Below are positions 62,040 to 64,000 of a stretch of DNA of 64,000 nt, piece by piece. The stretch's first letter is position 1; every line of letters begins with the position of its first letter. Below the pieces are notes generated by a model, which ran no database searches, had not been told where the DNA came from, and saw nothing but the letters and a program-made list of their open reading frames with translations. Where the stretch lies: the NCBI RefSeq assembly GCF_010015445.1, contig NC_053119.1:26859383-26923382 (forward strand), read 5' to 3'. This stretch comes from Perca fluviatilis. Taxonomy: Eukaryota; Chordata; Actinopteri; Perciformes; Percidae. The position numbers were made by a program, and so were the translations under genes.

Positions 62040-62765
62040 AAAGTAAGTAAGTACAGTTTTATTTCTATAATACTTTTTTTTAAATCTAGGTTGCAATGTG
62101 CTTTACAAAAAAGGTTAAAAGAACAAAAGGCGAGTACAACAAAAACATTACAACAGAACAAATAAAGGCATCACTACCCAAAATCAGAGCACATTGCTTA
62201 GCACAAAAACATTACGTAAAGACATAGGTCTTCAGCTGAGACCTGAAACACTCAAGAGACTTTGTTGACCTGAGTCCCAGAGGAGACTGTTTCACAGCCT
62301 GGGACTCAAACAGTCCCCTCAAGTTTTCAGTCTTGTACGAGTTACAACTAGCAGGCCTTGTTCATGAGGTCTTAGTAAGTAGTATTGCTGCAGAGTCTTG
62401 GACTAATTGTAATCGGTTAACGGTGTCTTGGCTAGGGCAGGAATGAAGAGCATTACAATAGTCTATGCGGCAGAACACAAAGGCATGTTTAACCATTTAC
62501 AACTGCTGGAAGGACAACATTGGACGTATTTTTGCAATATTGTTCAAGTGAAAGTAGCTGGACCGAATAACTGTCTTGACGTGTTTTTCACGTCATTTCA
62601 GCTGGTAGTCAAAAGTGACGCTGAGGTTTTTGGGAAACCATTTCCTATTAGCGGCCAATGAACTGAAATGTTGGAGGATGTTAGTGGAGACCTGATCTGG
62701 GGTGAAAATCAGAACTTCAGATTTACTGTGATTTAATTGATTTCTTTTAATTATTGAACAGCATT
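62040..62765. repeat. teleost interspersed repeat (LINE-associated type)
   Basis: It includes CAGTTTTATTTCTATAATAC, CAATGTGCTTTACAAAAAAG, TCTTCAGCTGAGACCTGAAA and CATTACAATAGTCTATGCGG, a long non-coding repeat often seen in fish introns. Open frames in it (62428-62661) are by-products. Confidence 0.5.
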
Positions 62766-62789
62766 CATCCACCCAATTGATACCAGCTT

Positions 62790-62980
62790 AGAGTCGCAGG
62801 GGGCTCAAGTATCCCAGCATGCAACAGACGAGAGCCAGGGGTAATCCCAAGACAGGGAGTCTATCACCATTTGGAGCTGCCAGTTCCCAAAATCTGCATG
62901 TCTTTTGACTTCAGGAGGAAACCCACAAAGACAAAGGCAACATGCAAAGAAACATGCACAGAAAGGCCCAAGCTGGCTGG
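62790..62980. repeat. teleost interspersed repeat (AGAAAGGCCC tail)
   Basis: It contains TATCCCAGCATGCAACAGAC, GGGAGTCTATCACCATTTGG, CTGCATGTCTTTTGACTTCA and GGAGGAAACCCACA with an ending ACAGAAAGGCCC, the signature of a repeat found across teleosts. Confidence 0.6.
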
Positions 62981-63416
62981 AAGGTCTGAGTGCTTAAGGC
63001 ATAAAGTGGAGGAGCAGAACCATATTACATTAGAGGTGGAGTTTGTTTTTCCAAATAAAAGAGAACTTGACAAGACTGTGATAGAAAGAAAAAGCTTGAG
63101 CATGTATACATGTTCAAAGGCAGCATGCCATTTAAGTGTTTATGCTATTGACTATTAATCATCTGTGTGACATGAATACAGTTTAATGGTCACAGATCAG
63201 CCACGGATGAGTCATCAATGATCACAGCTATATAAACAAAAATTATGTCAGATTCCCAGATCACTTCATGCCCATGACCGACTGACCAACAGACAGCAAT
63301 TCAACATTACAAACACAAGATTTATTAAGACAGTTTAACTAACAAATGGGCTAAAAATAAAGTAAAGTGGGGCCAAATGAGTCAAACAAACTGCACTTGA
63401 GCTCTTACATAAATCC

Positions 63417-63863
63417 TTAAAGTGCTCATATTATGCTTTTTGGCTTTTTCCCTTTCCTTTGTTGTGTCATATATCTTTTTCTGCACGTTATTGGTTTACA
63501 AAGTGAAAAAGCCCAAAGTCCACCCCAAAGAGACTTACCATCTCCAACAGAAAACACTGTTCACAAACTGCTCCAAACAGCTCTATTGTAGTCCAGCCTT
63601 TACTTCCATGACAAACGTGCGTCACTTTGTAACACACGTTATAATGCTTGCCTAGCTGCGCATGTGTGACTCCCAACAAAGATGGAATAGAAGTGAGATG
63701 CCTCACTCTGTAGCTAAAACAGAGAGCTCAACACACAGGGTGAAAAGAGGAGTTTTTTGCAGCCAAGAGGTGTTTTTTGAAAATTAAACCACATAAATCT
63801 ATTCTGGTACAACCTCTAAATACAATTATAAACCTGAAAATTAGTATAATATGAGCACTTTAA
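63417..63863. mobile_element. MITE with 18-bp inverted ends and TTAA borders
   Basis: TTAAAGTGCTCATATTAT at 63417-63434 is the exact reverse complement of ATAATATGAGCACTTTAA at 63846-63863. If TTAA is the target duplication (as for piggyBac-type insertion), the element is 63421-63859. The flanks also share ATCC outside the TTAA. The interior, with AGTCCACCCCAAAGAGACTT, belongs to a very common perciform repeat. Confidence 0.8.
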
Positions 63864-64000
63864 ATCCTTATTTGCATCCGAGTAGGAGATCCAAGTTGAG
63901 GTTAAAATCACCACATTGAGAAGGAGAGAACGGTTTTCTCCTCTTTCATAATGTGGTTTGCCTGTGTAGTTTTTACTTAAAATATGATAGGGACCCTTCA

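Noticed and set aside
63500..63560. TMD0 exon of abcc8 with donor GATGGTAAGT
   Set aside because: The site lies inside the TTAA-bordered MITE, and the upstream translation has no resemblance to SUR TMD0.

Overview
The window reads as nuclear DNA of a ray-finned fish, most likely a percomorph teleost. Three vertebrate genes with ordinary GT-AG introns sit in a background of long CA/GT microsatellites, a Tc1-type transposon, hAT-type elements and MITEs, tRNA-derived SINE and L2/Maui-type LINE fragments of kinds familiar from teleost genomes. No bacterial, viral or CRISPR feature was seen. Species and family calls rest on recognition of the proteins and repeats; no database was searched.

Layout, left to right. 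(1) 1-4685, plus strand: the last two coding exons of a MOB2-type kinase regulator gene; its earlier exons lie to the left of the window. A long 3' UTR ends near a poly(A) signal at 5997. (2) 6791-8320, minus strand: kcnj11, an intact single-exon gene for a Kir6.2-type ATP-sensitive potassium channel pore (389 residues), converging on mob2. (3) 9517-60164 and beyond, minus strand: abcc8, the sulfonylurea receptor SUR1, the regulatory partner of Kir6.2. I could place 32 consecutive coding exons. Together they give 3906 bases in one open frame (1301 residues plus stop), from the segment just before the first core transmembrane domain to the natural C-terminus. The N-terminal TMD0 exons are not visible and should lie to the right of 64000.

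How the genes work together: four Kir6.2 and four SUR1 subunits form the KATP channel that couples cell metabolism to membrane voltage. The head-to-tail order abcc8 then kcnj11 on one strand, with about 1.3 kb between the abcc8 stop and the kcnj11 start, is the arrangement known from mammals. Convergent mob2 is an added neighbour.

Most of the window is abcc8 intron. The best-defined mobile elements are a foldback hAT-type MITE with perfect 8-bp target duplications (9912-10861), a Tc1-like element nested in a hAT relic (26842-29520), a SINE with 14-bp target duplications (30566-30792), a hAT-type MITE carrying a TG tract (52477-53145) and a TTAA-flanked MITE (63417-63863).

I did not find a new biological system. 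The most interesting signals are abcc8 splice sites that abut or merge with UG repeats: a 5' splice site that is the first unit of a GT tract (exon ending at 30237), a 3' splice site whose pyrimidine tract is replaced by a TG run (exon 14644-14747), and a 52-unit TG tract 7 nt into the intron after the exon at 17398.
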